A stretch of DNA of 64,000 nucleotides from Botrimarina hoheduenensis (GTDB lineage: Bacteria; Planctomycetota; Planctomycetia; Pirellulales; Lacipirellulaceae), in NCBI RefSeq assembly GCF_007859815.1, contig NZ_SJPH01000004.1, positions 310,001 through 374,000 of the forward strand, given 5' to 3'. A program made the translations under genes and the position numbers. The notes beneath the pieces were generated by a model, which was given only the letters and a program-made list of their open reading frames with translations, did not search any database and had not been told where the DNA came from. Below, one piece after another: positions 1 through 9,859 of this stretch. Each line of letters opens with the position of its first letter. The stretch's first letter is position 1.

Positions 1-3000
1 GCTTCGCGTGAGTCAATCCGTCCTGCGGTGCCGCTCGTACGAGAGCTTGAATCTCGACGCGTGCTTAACGCGGCTGTCGCCGGGTTTATCGCTCCCGACA
101 CGATGATCGAGGGGCAGTTCGAGTCGATCATTGCCGACGCCGAGGGCGTGGGGCGGCTTGCGTTCGATTGGTCCGTCGCCCTCGATGGCCAGGTGGTGCA
201 ACAGTCCAACAACCGCGAACTGCCCTTTCAGCCAACCGACAACGGCAATTACGTAATAACGGTTCAGGTTACTGATCGCTCGGGAGCGGCACCGGCCGTA
301 GCAACGACCAGCATCACGGTGCTCAACGCCACACCGCTGCTGACTAATCTCTCCGCAACGCCGACTGACGAAGGTGGCGAGAGTGTGCTGACCGGGCGTG
401 TCGTCGACCCCGGTGCGGCCGACACGTTTGCACTCACTGTCGATTGGGGCGACGGCGTCACCGAGACCCTCCCGATCGATGCTGATGCGCGTGACTTTTC
501 TTTCCGCCACCGTTATCGGGATAATGTCCCGGGAGACCCCACCGGTCCGATCACGATCAATCTGTCGGTGGAAGATGACGATGGCGGGGTCTCGTTCGCA
601 AGCACCTCGGCGGTCGTCACCAATGCGAGCCCAACACTTGCCGATCTCAATCTGACAAGCGTCAACGAAGGCGACCAAGCGGTCCTCAGCGGGCGTATCG
701 ACGATCCCGGACAGGACGACACTTTCTCACTCCTCGTTGACTGGGGAGACGGAGTTACTGAGACGGTCAATCTGCCTGCCGGCGAGCGCGACTTCTCGCT
801 TGCCCACCGCTACTTGGACGACGATCCGAGTCTGACAACGGCCGATCGCTACTTGGTCTCCGTGACCGTGCGTGACAACGACGGAGGAGCCTCGCAAGAG
901 ACGATCAAGACGACCGTTTTCAACGTCGCTCCGCAACTCGCTGACCTTGCGGCGACCGACTCGGACGAGGGCGGGGCCACAACGCTGACCGGGCAGATCA
1001 TCGATCAGGGCGTTCGCGACACGTTCACGCTGCTCGTTAATTGGGGAGACGGCACGATCGAATCGGTCAGCCTCGCCGCGGACCAGCGCAGCTTTACGCT
1101 CGACCATGTTTATCGGGACGACGATCCCAACGGCACGGCAAGCGATCGCTCCACGATCACCGTCACCCTCACCGACGACGATCGCGGGAGCGTTACCCAG
1201 ACTGTCAGACCAACCGTCTTTAACGTCGCCCCGCTGATCCGCGACCTCGTAGCAACCAACACCAGCGAGGGCGGGGCCACAACGCTGACCGGGCGAATCG
1301 TCGATCCGGGCGTACGCGACACGTTCACGCTCTTGGTCAACTGGGGAGATGGCTCGGTCGAAACTGTCAGCCTCGCCGCGGACCAGCGCAGCTTTACGCT
1401 CGACCATGTTTATGTGGACGATGATCCCACGGGCACGTCCAGCGATCGCCCCACGATCACCGTGACCCTCACCGACGACGATCGCGGGAGCTTTACCCAG
1501 TCCGTCAGGCCAACCGTCTTTAACGTCCCTCCGCTCATCGCTCCCCTCAGCGATCGCGTTATCAACGAGGGAGACCAAGTTGTCCTGGGCGAGCAAGGGG
1601 GCGTGCTGTTCTCTGACCCGGGGCTGCGCGACACCCACCTGGCAACGATCGACTGGGGCGATGGTTCGGCTCCCGAGACCTTAGCCGTCAGCTTCATCGC
1701 AGGCATGGGACAGATTGACGGTTCCCACACCTACGCCGACAACGGCCTCTATACCGCAACGATCATCCTAACCGACGACGATACAGGGAGCACACAGGCC
1801 TCGTTCCGGGTGCAGGTCAATAACGTTGATCCTGTGCTGATCGGCGTCGCGGACCTCATGATCGAAGAAGGGGCCGCGGTGGACCTCGCCACACTCGGCG
1901 TGCGTGTTTCCGATCCCGGCTTTGATAACCCGCTCAACACCGACGACCCTACCAACGGCGGCGAGACTTCCGAGACCTTCCGCGATGGCGTGATCGACTG
2001 GGGCGATGGTTCCCCCACCACAGCGGTACGCTTCCTCGTGACCACGACGGGCTCAGCGGGGGTACCGACCATCGCTACGCCGGAGCACGACCCCCACTAC
2101 TACGCCGACAATGGTGATTACACGGTGTCGGTGCGTTTCTCCGACGACGACGGGAGCACGATCGAACAACGCTTCAGCATCGCGGTTACGAACGTGGCCC
2201 CAACGCTCACGCTCCGCGATCCCGGCGTGGTGATCGACGAAGGGACGCTGCTCCAGCTACCCGACCTCGGAAGGTTCTTCGATCCGGGCTTCGACAACCC
2301 GCTACGGCCAGGTGGTGCCTCGACCGAGGACTTCACGATCACGATCGACTGGGGAGATGGCCTATCGGACACGTTCCGCCCGGCGGATCCTGCCTACAGG
2401 TTTATGCCGACGGGGGTCGTTCAAGGCGGCCCCGCAGTGGCGACCACCGGTGTCTTCTCCGCCGAACACTTCTACGCCGACAACGATACCGACGGCATCC
2501 GCGACAATCGCTACACGATTACCGTCACCCTGTCGGATGACGATGGGGGGATCGACACGCAGTCTTTCCTGATCACCGTGAATAACGTGGCACCGACCCT
2601 CGATCCGATCACGGCAACCGACCTCGGTGGCGACGGCATCACGACGCTGAACCTGAGTTTCGCCGATCCGGGTGCCGACACGTTCGAAGTGTTAGTTGAT
2701 TGGGGTGACCGATTGAACCTACCCGCTGCCGATCGGTTTGTGGTCGAACGTCTGTACGCAGGCCCAACCCCGCAGTCGTTTACGATCAACCACCGTTACT
2801 TTGGCCCGCCCAACCCACAGAATCCTGCGGCAGATATCGTTATCTCGGTCCTGATCCGCGACGACGATTTTGGCTCCGCCGCGCTCGCTGTCGGTCAGAG
2901 CAATCTTGAAGTAGTCGCCATCTCGAACTCGGGGGTCGAGGACAACAAGGTCGCGATCGATACCACGCCGCAGGCACCCGAGATCAAGTTCCCCGAAGCG

Positions 3001-3681
3001 ATCGAAAACGTTGCGGCAGTCGAGCGTTCGACGGCACCTCCCAGCGATCGCTCGGCCACCGCCGACGGTGCCGCGAGCGCTGACGCGGGCATCGGTGCCG
3101 AGCGCTACCTCGAGCTTCGCCTTGTTGGCCCCGATGGGGTTGAAGGCGCAGGTTACCGACTTCCCGACGATTCGCTAAGCGACCTGCCGACGCTTTTCTC
3201 GCGACTACCTGACGATCGTTATCGGATCTACGTGGTCGAAGCCCAAACCGAGACCCGGCGTTTGGTGATCGACGTCAATGTCCGGGGCGGCCGGGTCGTT
3301 GATCTTTCGGACGACTCCGACGGCGGGCGCGACCGCCCGCCCACCACGCGCCTCCGCGGCGAAGCCGCAGATGACGCCCCGGCGGATCCCCCGGCCGAAC
3401 CAACGCCTGCGGTCGAAGAGGCCGCCGCGGGCCCCGCTGCGGCTTGGGTGCCCGAACTCGGTATGAGCAACGCGTCCGCTAGCGGGCCCGCCTCTCGAGC
3501 CGAGCAGGGCCCGAAGGCCGATCAAGATTCGCCCACGGCCGATACGAGGAGCGAAACGGGGACCGCAGCGGCCGCGACCCTGCTGCTCGCACGCCTTGCG
3601 AAAGCCCAGCGAATCGAGCGGGCCACGGCAGGGGTCGATCTGGCGCGGTGGCACCGATTGATCCGTCGCCGTCCACACTGA
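1..3681 (+). CDS. Giant PKD-repeat surface protein (5' end outside the window)
   Basis: The frame is open from base 1, so the true start probably lies just upstream; the first in-window start is GTG at 28. Near the visible N-terminus is LESRRVLNA, a variant of the LEPR-XLL-type motif seen at the N-termini of exported planctomycete proteins. It is followed by about nine PKD-like immunoglobulin folds, eight of them carrying the WGDG (once WGDR) signature, each ending near an FNVAP/TNVAP-type linker. Four successive units have an exact 300-base (100-residue) period. The last 230 or so residues are different: a short beta-rich piece, then an acidic Pro/Ala-rich linker and a basic C-terminus ending RRRPH. 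PKD domains usually mediate protein-protein or protein-carbohydrate contacts outside the cell, so a surface or adhesion role is inferred. No catalytic motif was seen. Confidence is high for the domain type and low for the precise role. Confidence 0.85.
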   Translation, partial: ASRESIRPAVPLVRELESRRVLNAAVAGFIAPDTMIEGQFESIIADAEGVGRLAFDWSVALDGQVVQQSNNRELPFQPTDNGNYVITVQVTDRSGAAPAVATTSITVLNATPLLTNLSATPTDEGGESVLTGRVVDPGAADTFALTVDWGDGVTETLPIDADARDFSFRHRYRDNVPGDPTGPITINLSVEDDDGGVSFASTSAVVTNASPTLADLNLTSVNEGDQAVLSGRIDDPGQDDTFSLLVDWGDGVTETVNLPAGERDFSLAHRYLDDDPSLTTADRYLVSVTVRDNDGGASQETIKTTVFNVAPQLADLAATDSDEGGATTLTGQIIDQGVRDTFTLLVNWGDGTIESVSLAADQRSFTLDHVYRDDDPNGTASDRSTITVTLTDDDRGSVTQTVRPTVFNVAPLIRDLVATNTSEGGATTLTGRIVDPGVRDTFTLLVNWGDGSVETVSLAADQRSFTLDHVYVDDDPTGTSSDRPTITVTLTDDDRGSFTQSVRPTVFNVPPLIAPLSDRVINEGDQVVLGEQGGVLFSDPGLRDTHLATIDWGDGSAPETLAVSFIAGMGQIDGSHTYADNGLYTATIILTDDDTGSTQASFRVQVNNVDPVLIGVADLMIEEGAAVDLATLGVRVSDPGFDNPLNTDDPTNGGETSETFRDGVIDWGDGSPTTAVRFLVTTTGSAGVPTIATPEHDPHYYADNGDYTVSVRFSDDDGSTIEQRFSIAVTNVAPTLTLRDPGVVIDEGTLLQLPDLGRFFDPGFDNPLRPGGASTEDFTITIDWGDGLSDTFRPADPAYRFMPTGVVQGGPAVATTGVFSAEHFYADNDTDGIRDNRYTITVTLSDDDGGIDTQSFLITVNNVAPTLDPITATDLGGDGITTLNLSFADPGADTFEVLVDWGDRLNLPAADRFVVERLYAGPTPQSFTINHRYFGPPNPQNPAADIVISVLIRDDDFGSAALAVGQSNLEVVAISNSGVEDNKVAIDTTPQAPEIKFPEAIENVAAVERSTAPPSDRSATADGAASADAGIGAERYLELRLVGPDGVEGAGYRLPDDSLSDLPTLFSRLPDDRYRIYVVEAQTETRRLVIDVNVRGGRVVDLSDDSDGGRDRPPTTRLRGEAADDAPADPPAEPTPAVEEAAAGPAAAWVPELGMSNASASGPASRAEQGPKADQDSPTADTRSETGTAAAATLLLARLAKAQRIERATAGVDLARWHRLIRRRPH

Positions 3682-3779
3682 TCTCAGTGACTGGCACACG
3701 TGCCGCGGGATTCGCCGATTAGACTGAGGGGGCAAACCCTCCGGCCTCTTCCCGGCCCAGTCCGTTCCTGCTGTTCGCC

Positions 3780-6700
3780 ATGCCCCGCTGCCCCGCTTGC
3801 CACAAGGAGTACGAAGCCGCTTCGGCCGCGGGTAAACGCTGTCCGCATTGCCAGGCAAAGCTCGACGGCAATGCCACGGTCGATGACCTGAAAGGCTCGA
3901 CGCAAGAATTCGAACCGGTCGGCGCGGATCCCATCGCCGACGCAAGCGATACGGCTGACTTCGAAGCACCGCTAACGGAATCCGACACGGTCGATCTCGA
4001 CCTGTCAGACTCGGGAACGATCGAGCTCTCTTCGGAACCCGGCCAGGATGCGTCGGATTCGACCGACACGGTCGATCTCGACCCCCAGGCGACGATCGAG
4101 CTGCGCGATGTGCACGTCGATGCCACGCAGCGCGACGACCAGACGATCGAGCTCCAGCCGGGCAAGGGAACCGTCCCGATCGACAGCGACATGACGATCG
4201 ATTTGTCTGCCTTGCCACCCAGTGCGGGTGCCGACAACCTCGCTGCTACCTGGGCTGGTGCCGCCCAGACCGCTCGCGACATGGGCCAGACGATCCAGCT
4301 GGGCAGCCAATCGATGATCGGGCGCACGGTTAGCGGCTTCCGCTCGACCCTTCCGATCAAGTCGCGCTCGCTGATGGAGATCAAACGCCCGACAGGGGTC
4401 TCGCTCTCGAACGTTGATGACATCAATGCGCCCGACTACGAGCTGATCGATCTGCTCGGTCAGGGGGGCATGGGAGTTGTCTATGCGGCCAAACAGTCTT
4501 CGATCGCGCGTACCGTTGCGGTCAAGATGCTCAAGCCTGGCAGCAAGGGCTCGGGCTCCGGATCGCAGGGCGACCTCGATCAGCGTGACAAATTTATCTC
4601 GGAAGCTGTCATCACCGGCGAGCTCGAGCACCCGAACATCGTGCCGATCTATGATCTGGGCGCGAATGCCGAGGGGGCGCTCTTTTACTCCATGAAGCGC
4701 GTCAAGGGCACGCCCTGGGACGAGGTCATCCAAGAGCGATCGCTGATCGAGAATCTGAGCATCTTGATGCGGGTGGCTGATGCGGTGGCCTTTGCCCACG
4801 CGAGCGGCGTTGTGCATCGCGACCTGAAGCCCGAGAACGTCATGCTGGGCGATTATGGCGAGGTGCTCGTCATGGACTGGGGCTTGGCACGGGTGACCGA
4901 ACGCTTTCCGAGCGCTGACAAGGTCTATCAATCCGACGGATTGGGAGGCACGCCGGCCTATATGGCACCGGAGATGGCCAAGGGGCCGGTCAACACGATC
5001 GACGCCCGCAGCGATATCTATCTGCTCGGTGCAATCCTCTTCGAGGCGATCACCGGCAAACCCCCGCACACCGGCAAGGACGTGATGGCCTGCCTCATGG
5101 CGGCCGCCACGAACGAGATTCGCCCGGTCGATAGCGCTACGGCGGCCAAGCACGCCGATCTGCTGACGATCGCGCGCACCGCAATGGCCACGCGACAAGA
5201 AGATCGCTACGAGTCGGTGAAAGCCATGCAGATGGCTCTGCAAGAGCACATGGCGCACGCCGAGAGCGTCTCGCTTGCGGCCAGTGCCGAGGCCGCGCTC
5301 GCCGAAGCCCGTCGGACCGGTCAATACGAGCAATACTCAAGGGCCTTGTACGGATTTGAAGAGGCGCTCGCTCTGTGGGAGGGAAACCAACGGGCCGCTG
5401 AGACACTCGTTACCGCTCGGCTCGACTACGCTCGGCAAGCCCGAGACAACGGCGATTATGATCTCGCAGCGTCGCTGATTGAGTCGCACACCGACGACGA
5501 AACGGCGCGCACGCTACTTGCCGAGATCGCCACAGCCCGCGCCGAGCGCGACGCCCGCCAACAGCGGCTGCGGAACCTGAAACGGTTGGCCCTAGCGCTG
5601 CTACTGACCGTCGCGGGCGTGGTGAGTGTTGCCTACTTCGAGATCCGTCGGCAACGCAACGCCGCCGTCGAACAGCGCGGCATCGCCGAGCAGCAACGAT
5701 CGATCGCCGAGGAGCAACGAGGCATCGCCGACGAGCGCACCGCTGAAGCGATCACGCAGCGTGCCGCGGCGGTTGAGCAACGTGAGATCGCTGAAAAGCA
5801 ACGTGAGATCGCCCAAGCACAAGAGCGCATCGCGATCGAACAGCGAGAGGCAGCCATCGCCGCACGCGAAGCAGAAGCGGTCCAGCGACGAACCGCGGAA
5901 GAAGCCAAACGCCGTGAGGCGTACGAGGCGTACCTTGCCCGCATCGGCTTGGCCGCCGCCAAGATCGACGAAAATGCGTTCGACGAAGCCCGCTCGTTGC
6001 TATCCGCGTGCCCTGCCGAACTGAGGCACTGGGAGTGGGGGCGCCTTGTTTACCTGTGCGGCCTCGCCGCTCAAACTTTCGAGCAGTCGGCCCCCGTCGA
6101 AGCGGTGGCATACGCCCCCGATGGCCTGACCGTCGCCACCGGCAACCAAGCGGGTGTTGTCACACTGCGTGCCACGACGCACAGCGTGGGCCCCGCTCCC
6201 CCCGCCCCCCGAACGATTCGGCTGGGCACGACCCTCCACGCCCTGGCTTACGCGCCACGCGGCGATCGGCTCGCCGCGGCGTGCGACGACGGGGTGGTAC
6301 GGATTATCGATCCGAATCAAGCAAAGATGCTCACCGAACTTAGCGGGCATGAGGGGGGCGTTCTCGCGGTCGCCTACGCACCGGATGGTCAAACAATCGC
6401 CACGGCCGGCTTCGACCAGACGGTGCGACTCTGGAACGCACTCGATGGCGCGGCTTTGCAGACGCTGCAACGCCACACTTGGTGGGTGTGGGCCGTGCGT
6501 TTCTCGCCCGACGGCTCGCGTCTGGTCAGCGCCGGACACGACGGACGCGCAATCGTCTGGGGAAAATCGGCCGCGGGCTTTAGCATGCTCAGCGAGTTTG
6601 CGGAGCACGAGGGACCGGTCTACGACGTCGACATCGATCGCAACGGCCTGGTCGCCACCGCGGGCTTTGACCGCACGATCCGTATCTGGGACCCGTCAGA

Positions 6701-8849
6701 TGTTCGTCCGATCGATATCGAGCGGCGTCTAGCCTCGCTTCCTGACCAGCCCTCGCCGCACTTGGTGTTGCGCGGGCACCTGGGACCCGTACGAGCAGTC
6801 CGCTTCAGCACCGATGGCAAGACCTTGCTGTCAGGGTCCTACGACAACACCCTGCGACTCTGGAGCCAGGAGGCACCTGGCGTTTGGACTAGCCAACGCA
6901 CACTGCGCGGACACGGCGGCCGGATCTATGGCGTTGCCATGTCTCCCGCCGGCGATGTCGCGACATCGGTCGGCGACGACAACCGCGAGTGTCGCTGGGA
7001 GTTCGGCTCGCCCGGTGAAACGCGGGTTCTTAAGGCTATCGCCTTACGCGGTCATGCCGATGCGCTGTTGTCGGCTCGCTACACCCCCAACGGAGCAGGA
7101 ATCGTCACCGCCAGCCGCGACCAGACGGCGCGGCTGTGGGACGCCGCCACCGGCCAGCCGGTTGTAACTCTCGACGAAGGGCACGCCTTTCTGGCGAGCA
7201 ATGCCACGCTGTTCGATAACGGTCGCGGTCTGGCCAGTGCCGCCGGAGATGATACGGTCCGCGTGTGGGATGTGGTTGCCGGTGCCCAGCGTTATGCCAT
7301 TCCCTGCACCGGACGTGAAGCGGCGCTCGCGATCTCCGACCGGGCCGGATGGCTCGCAACGGGTAGCGATGACAACGCGGTCCGCGTTTGGTCGCTCGCC
7401 GACGGAGCCCCACTCGGCACGTTAACGGGTCATGAAGCCCCCGTGACCGCCTTGGCAGCAGACCCTGCGGGCAAGCGCATTGCGTCGGGTGATCAGCGCG
7501 GCAGCTTGCAGGTTTGGCACCTGAAGAACGACGAGTGGAAAATCGAACACACGCTTCTCGGTCACAGCGCCGGGATCACCGGCTTGGCGTTTACCCCCGA
7601 CGGGACGCGACTCGTCTCCGCCAGTGGCGACCACACCTGCGGTCAGTGGGATCTGAACCGTGGCGAAGAGATCAAGTCGCTCGTGCTAAAGCACCCCGAC
7701 TGGGTCTCCTCGCTCAGCATTTCACGCGACGGCGAACAAGCCCTCACGGCATGCGCCGACGGCGTGGTGAGGTTGTGGCGACTTGCCGAGGCAACAACCG
7801 TCGCAACGGTTCGTCCTGAAGCCGACGTGAACGCGGTCGATCTTGCCCCGTCTGGCGAAGCCTGGCTAACGGCCGCCACCGCGGGGCGCTTGTACCGCTG
7901 GACTCCGCAGTCAGCTGACTCAGAGCTACAAGAGGTTCTAGCTGATCGCGTCGCGCCCGGATCGGTATGGATCGCGAAAGCGGGTCCGACCCCCGGGACC
8001 CTCATCGGGGTCGGCGGCAACGATATCCAACTCTGGCAGGTTGATCCCGCCGAAAGGCTGATGCGTTTCAGTCCCCACGGAGCCGTCGCGGACGCCGCGG
8101 TCTCGGCTGAGGGAACGACCCTTGCCACCGCAAGCTGGGACGGCTCGATCAAGCTCTGGGACGCCGCAACAGGCCAGTCACGGCACCGCATCGAGCGAGC
8201 CGGCGCGGGATACCTGAACCGCGTCTTGTTCATCAACAGCCAAGAGTTCATGAACGAGCCCGAGGCTTTGCTGACCGCGGGAGATGATGGGGTGGCTCGG
8301 ATCTTGTCACTAAAAGACCGCTCCGCCGAGACGATCGAGCTGCGCGGCCACACCGGCCCGATCTACGACGCTACCGCCGACGCGACAGGACAACACGTCG
8401 CGACCGCTTCGGCCGATGGCACGGTGCGACTCTGGAGTACGGCTCGGCGAGCGGTTGAGCAAACCCTTCGCGGAGACGCGCCGATGCTTGCGGTGGCCTT
8501 CTCGCCAGCGGGGGACCTCGTGGTTTCCGGCAGCGAAGACAGCACCGCCACCATCTGGAATGCGTCGACCGGCGCGGCGCTGCACGTGCTGGGTGCCCAC
8601 ACCGCCGGAGTGACCTCAGTGGCTTTCAGCCCCGACGGCGCTCGCATCCTCACCGCCAGCCGAGACGGCTCGGCCAAGGTCTGGGACGCCCGCTCCGGAG
8701 CCGAGGTGCTCACTCTCAGCGGGCATCAAGACGAGCTGACACGCGTGTCGTTTAGCCCGGACGGTTCCGCGGCGCTCACCTCGGGGCGCGACGGGGCGGC
8801 GATCATCTGGCCGGCCGCCGCCTGGGACGCTAGCGGCTCTCAACGCTAG
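3780..8849 (+). CDS. Membrane Ser/Thr protein kinase with C-terminal WD40 propellers
   Basis: The 1689-residue protein starts with a zinc ribbon (CPAC and CPHC within the first 25 residues) and an acidic Thr/Asp-rich linker. A Hanks-type kinase domain begins near residue 219: glycine loop GQGGMG, AVKML lysine, HRDLKPENV with His at 345, and DWG at 366 in place of DFG. A single membrane segment lies at about 600-618. It is followed by a coiled coil built of about eleven 7-residue units such as EQREIAE (about 627-705). From about residue 760 to the end there are roughly 22 WD40 repeats, enough for three seven-bladed propellers. The kinase would be cytoplasmic and the WD40 part on the other side of the membrane, suggesting an extracytoplasmic sensor or scaffold. 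Kinase-WD40 fusions are common in planctomycetes. DWG is frequent in bacterial kinases of this type and does not imply inactivity. The start follows no clear ribosome binding site, but it places the zinc ribbon at the N-terminus. Confidence 0.93.
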   Translation: MPRCPACHKEYEAASAAGKRCPHCQAKLDGNATVDDLKGSTQEFEPVGADPIADASDTADFEAPLTESDTVDLDLSDSGTIELSSEPGQDASDSTDTVDLDPQATIELRDVHVDATQRDDQTIELQPGKGTVPIDSDMTIDLSALPPSAGADNLAATWAGAAQTARDMGQTIQLGSQSMIGRTVSGFRSTLPIKSRSLMEIKRPTGVSLSNVDDINAPDYELIDLLGQGGMGVVYAAKQSSIARTVAVKMLKPGSKGSGSGSQGDLDQRDKFISEAVITGELEHPNIVPIYDLGANAEGALFYSMKRVKGTPWDEVIQERSLIENLSILMRVADAVAFAHASGVVHRDLKPENVMLGDYGEVLVMDWGLARVTERFPSADKVYQSDGLGGTPAYMAPEMAKGPVNTIDARSDIYLLGAILFEAITGKPPHTGKDVMACLMAAATNEIRPVDSATAAKHADLLTIARTAMATRQEDRYESVKAMQMALQEHMAHAESVSLAASAEAALAEARRTGQYEQYSRALYGFEEALALWEGNQRAAETLVTARLDYARQARDNGDYDLAASLIESHTDDETARTLLAEIATARAERDARQQRLRNLKRLALALLLTVAGVVSVAYFEIRRQRNAAVEQRGIAEQQRSIAEEQRGIADERTAEAITQRAAAVEQREIAEKQREIAQAQERIAIEQREAAIAAREAEAVQRRTAEEAKRREAYEAYLARIGLAAAKIDENAFDEARSLLSACPAELRHWEWGRLVYLCGLAAQTFEQSAPVEAVAYAPDGLTVATGNQAGVVTLRATTHSVGPAPPAPRTIRLGTTLHALAYAPRGDRLAAACDDGVVRIIDPNQAKMLTELSGHEGGVLAVAYAPDGQTIATAGFDQTVRLWNALDGAALQTLQRHTWWVWAVRFSPDGSRLVSAGHDGRAIVWGKSAAGFSMLSEFAEHEGPVYDVDIDRNGLVATAGFDRTIRIWDPSDVRPIDIERRLASLPDQPSPHLVLRGHLGPVRAVRFSTDGKTLLSGSYDNTLRLWSQEAPGVWTSQRTLRGHGGRIYGVAMSPAGDVATSVGDDNRECRWEFGSPGETRVLKAIALRGHADALLSARYTPNGAGIVTASRDQTARLWDAATGQPVVTLDEGHAFLASNATLFDNGRGLASAAGDDTVRVWDVVAGAQRYAIPCTGREAALAISDRAGWLATGSDDNAVRVWSLADGAPLGTLTGHEAPVTALAADPAGKRIASGDQRGSLQVWHLKNDEWKIEHTLLGHSAGITGLAFTPDGTRLVSASGDHTCGQWDLNRGEEIKSLVLKHPDWVSSLSISRDGEQALTACADGVVRLWRLAEATTVATVRPEADVNAVDLAPSGEAWLTAATAGRLYRWTPQSADSELQEVLADRVAPGSVWIAKAGPTPGTLIGVGGNDIQLWQVDPAERLMRFSPHGAVADAAVSAEGTTLATASWDGSIKLWDAATGQSRHRIERAGAGYLNRVLFINSQEFMNEPEALLTAGDDGVARILSLKDRSAETIELRGHTGPIYDATADATGQHVATASADGTVRLWSTARRAVEQTLRGDAPMLAVAFSPAGDLVVSGSEDSTATIWNASTGAALHVLGAHTAGVTSVAFSPDGARILTASRDGSAKVWDARSGAEVLTLSGHQDELTRVSFSPDGSAALTSGRDGAAIIWPAAAWDASGSQR

Positions 8850-8959
8850 CACGCACGGCCGCGATAATCCTCAAGATCGCACCAATCGGTACCGATCATG
8901 ACCGACAAGGCGCGTCACGTTCGGCGTGTCATCGGCTCGCGTAGTGTGCAGGGAAGCCC

Positions 8960-9859
8960 ATGGACGAGGCATACGCCGTCTTCGACACGCTCTCGCTCGA
9001 CGCCGACATCCGGCTTCCCGAGCCCGCTGCGACGCCTTCGACGGCGGCTCGTAAGCCTGTCGTGAACGAGATCGCACCCGTGCTGGCACGAGTGCCGATG
9101 GTTGAGGATCAGCCGCGTTGGGACGACATCCCGGCGGCAAAGCCGACGATTAAACCCGCGCGCATCGACCTACCCGGCGACAACGCCGCCCCGCATGCGA
9201 CACCCAACCTGGGTGCCGCAACCGGCTTTGCCGAGGGGAACGTCGTTTCACCGACAACCACCCCCGCGACAACCACCGTTCACTTTGGCGATGAGCTGCA
9301 TTCGCTGCGCTTCGACACGGTCGCCGCGCGTCCCGTGCAAGAAGTCGCCGATCCCGTGCAAGAGACGCACGAAGCATCGCCGCACACGGCGTCCGAATCG
9401 TTTGCGGATGTCCTGCTACGGCTTGAATCGATCATCGCGCCGTACTCGCGCTGGATTGCGTTGGCGGCGGTTATCGCGGCGATCGGTCTTACGCTCGTTC
9501 TCCTGAACGGGGCAGCCCCACCCGCGATCCTCGGCGACACGCCGAGCACCACAAGCGACCAAGCTCAGGGGCCAAGCGAGGCCAGCATCTTCGCCGACAT
9601 GAAGCCCCTGGCACCGCTCAAGCCGTCCATCTTCGCTGCCAATCCAACCGGGACGACCGCCACCGGGCCGCAATCGATACCGCGCGTCGCCAAGAGCGAA
9701 CCGACCCCTCGTCAGCCGACCGGGGTGATGCTCACGGGCGAAGTCTTCCCGAAACTAAACCTCGGTCCGCTCAGCCCCAACGCGTTGCCTCAAGAAGGCT
9801 TCCCGCGCACCGCGGCTGCTACAGCGTACCCCACTACCGACACGAGTACTCGCCGATGA
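8960..9859 (+). CDS. Single-pass membrane protein, first gene of ATPase operon
   Basis: I do not recognise a family. The 299 residues comprise a hydrophilic, Pro/Thr-rich N-terminal half, one hydrophobic segment at about 160-180 (WIALAAVIAAIGLTLVLL) and a Pro/Ala-rich C-terminal half with no obvious fold. There is no signal peptide at the N-terminus, so the topology is probably N-in. An AGGGAA sequence 4 bases before the ATG supports this start. Its stop codon overlaps the start of the next gene (ATGA at 9856), indicating translational coupling to a CpsD/ParA-like protein and then an ExeA-like ATPase. By position it could be a membrane partner of those ATPases, comparable to the modulator component of polysaccharide co-polymerase systems, but that is inference from context only. 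Confidence 0.6.
   Translation: MDEAYAVFDTLSLDADIRLPEPAATPSTAARKPVVNEIAPVLARVPMVEDQPRWDDIPAAKPTIKPARIDLPGDNAAPHATPNLGAATGFAEGNVVSPTTTPATTTVHFGDELHSLRFDTVAARPVQEVADPVQETHEASPHTASESFADVLLRLESIIAPYSRWIALAAVIAAIGLTLVLLNGAAPPAILGDTPSTTSDQAQGPSEASIFADMKPLAPLKPSIFAANPTGTTATGPQSIPRVAKSEPTPRQPTGVMLTGEVFPKLNLGPLSPNALPQEGFPRTAAATAYPTTDTSTRR

Noticed and set aside
364..1560. Regularly spaced repeats as a possible CRISPR array
   Set aside because: The period is 300 bases and the repeats encode PKD domains in frame, so this is a protein repeat.
727..1638. Long minus-strand open frame opposite the PKD gene
   Set aside because: It mirrors the repeated plus-strand PKD units in the high-GC antisense frame and has no independent protein signature.
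1130..3060. Frequent GCGATCGC-like palindromes as a HIP1-type repeat
   Set aside because: They arise from favoured Asp/Arg/Ile/Ala codon combinations inside coding sequence and show no regular spacing.
4005..5333. 442-residue minus-strand frame opposite the kinase
   Set aside because: Composition is the reverse-complement shadow of the kinase; no domain or start context supports it.
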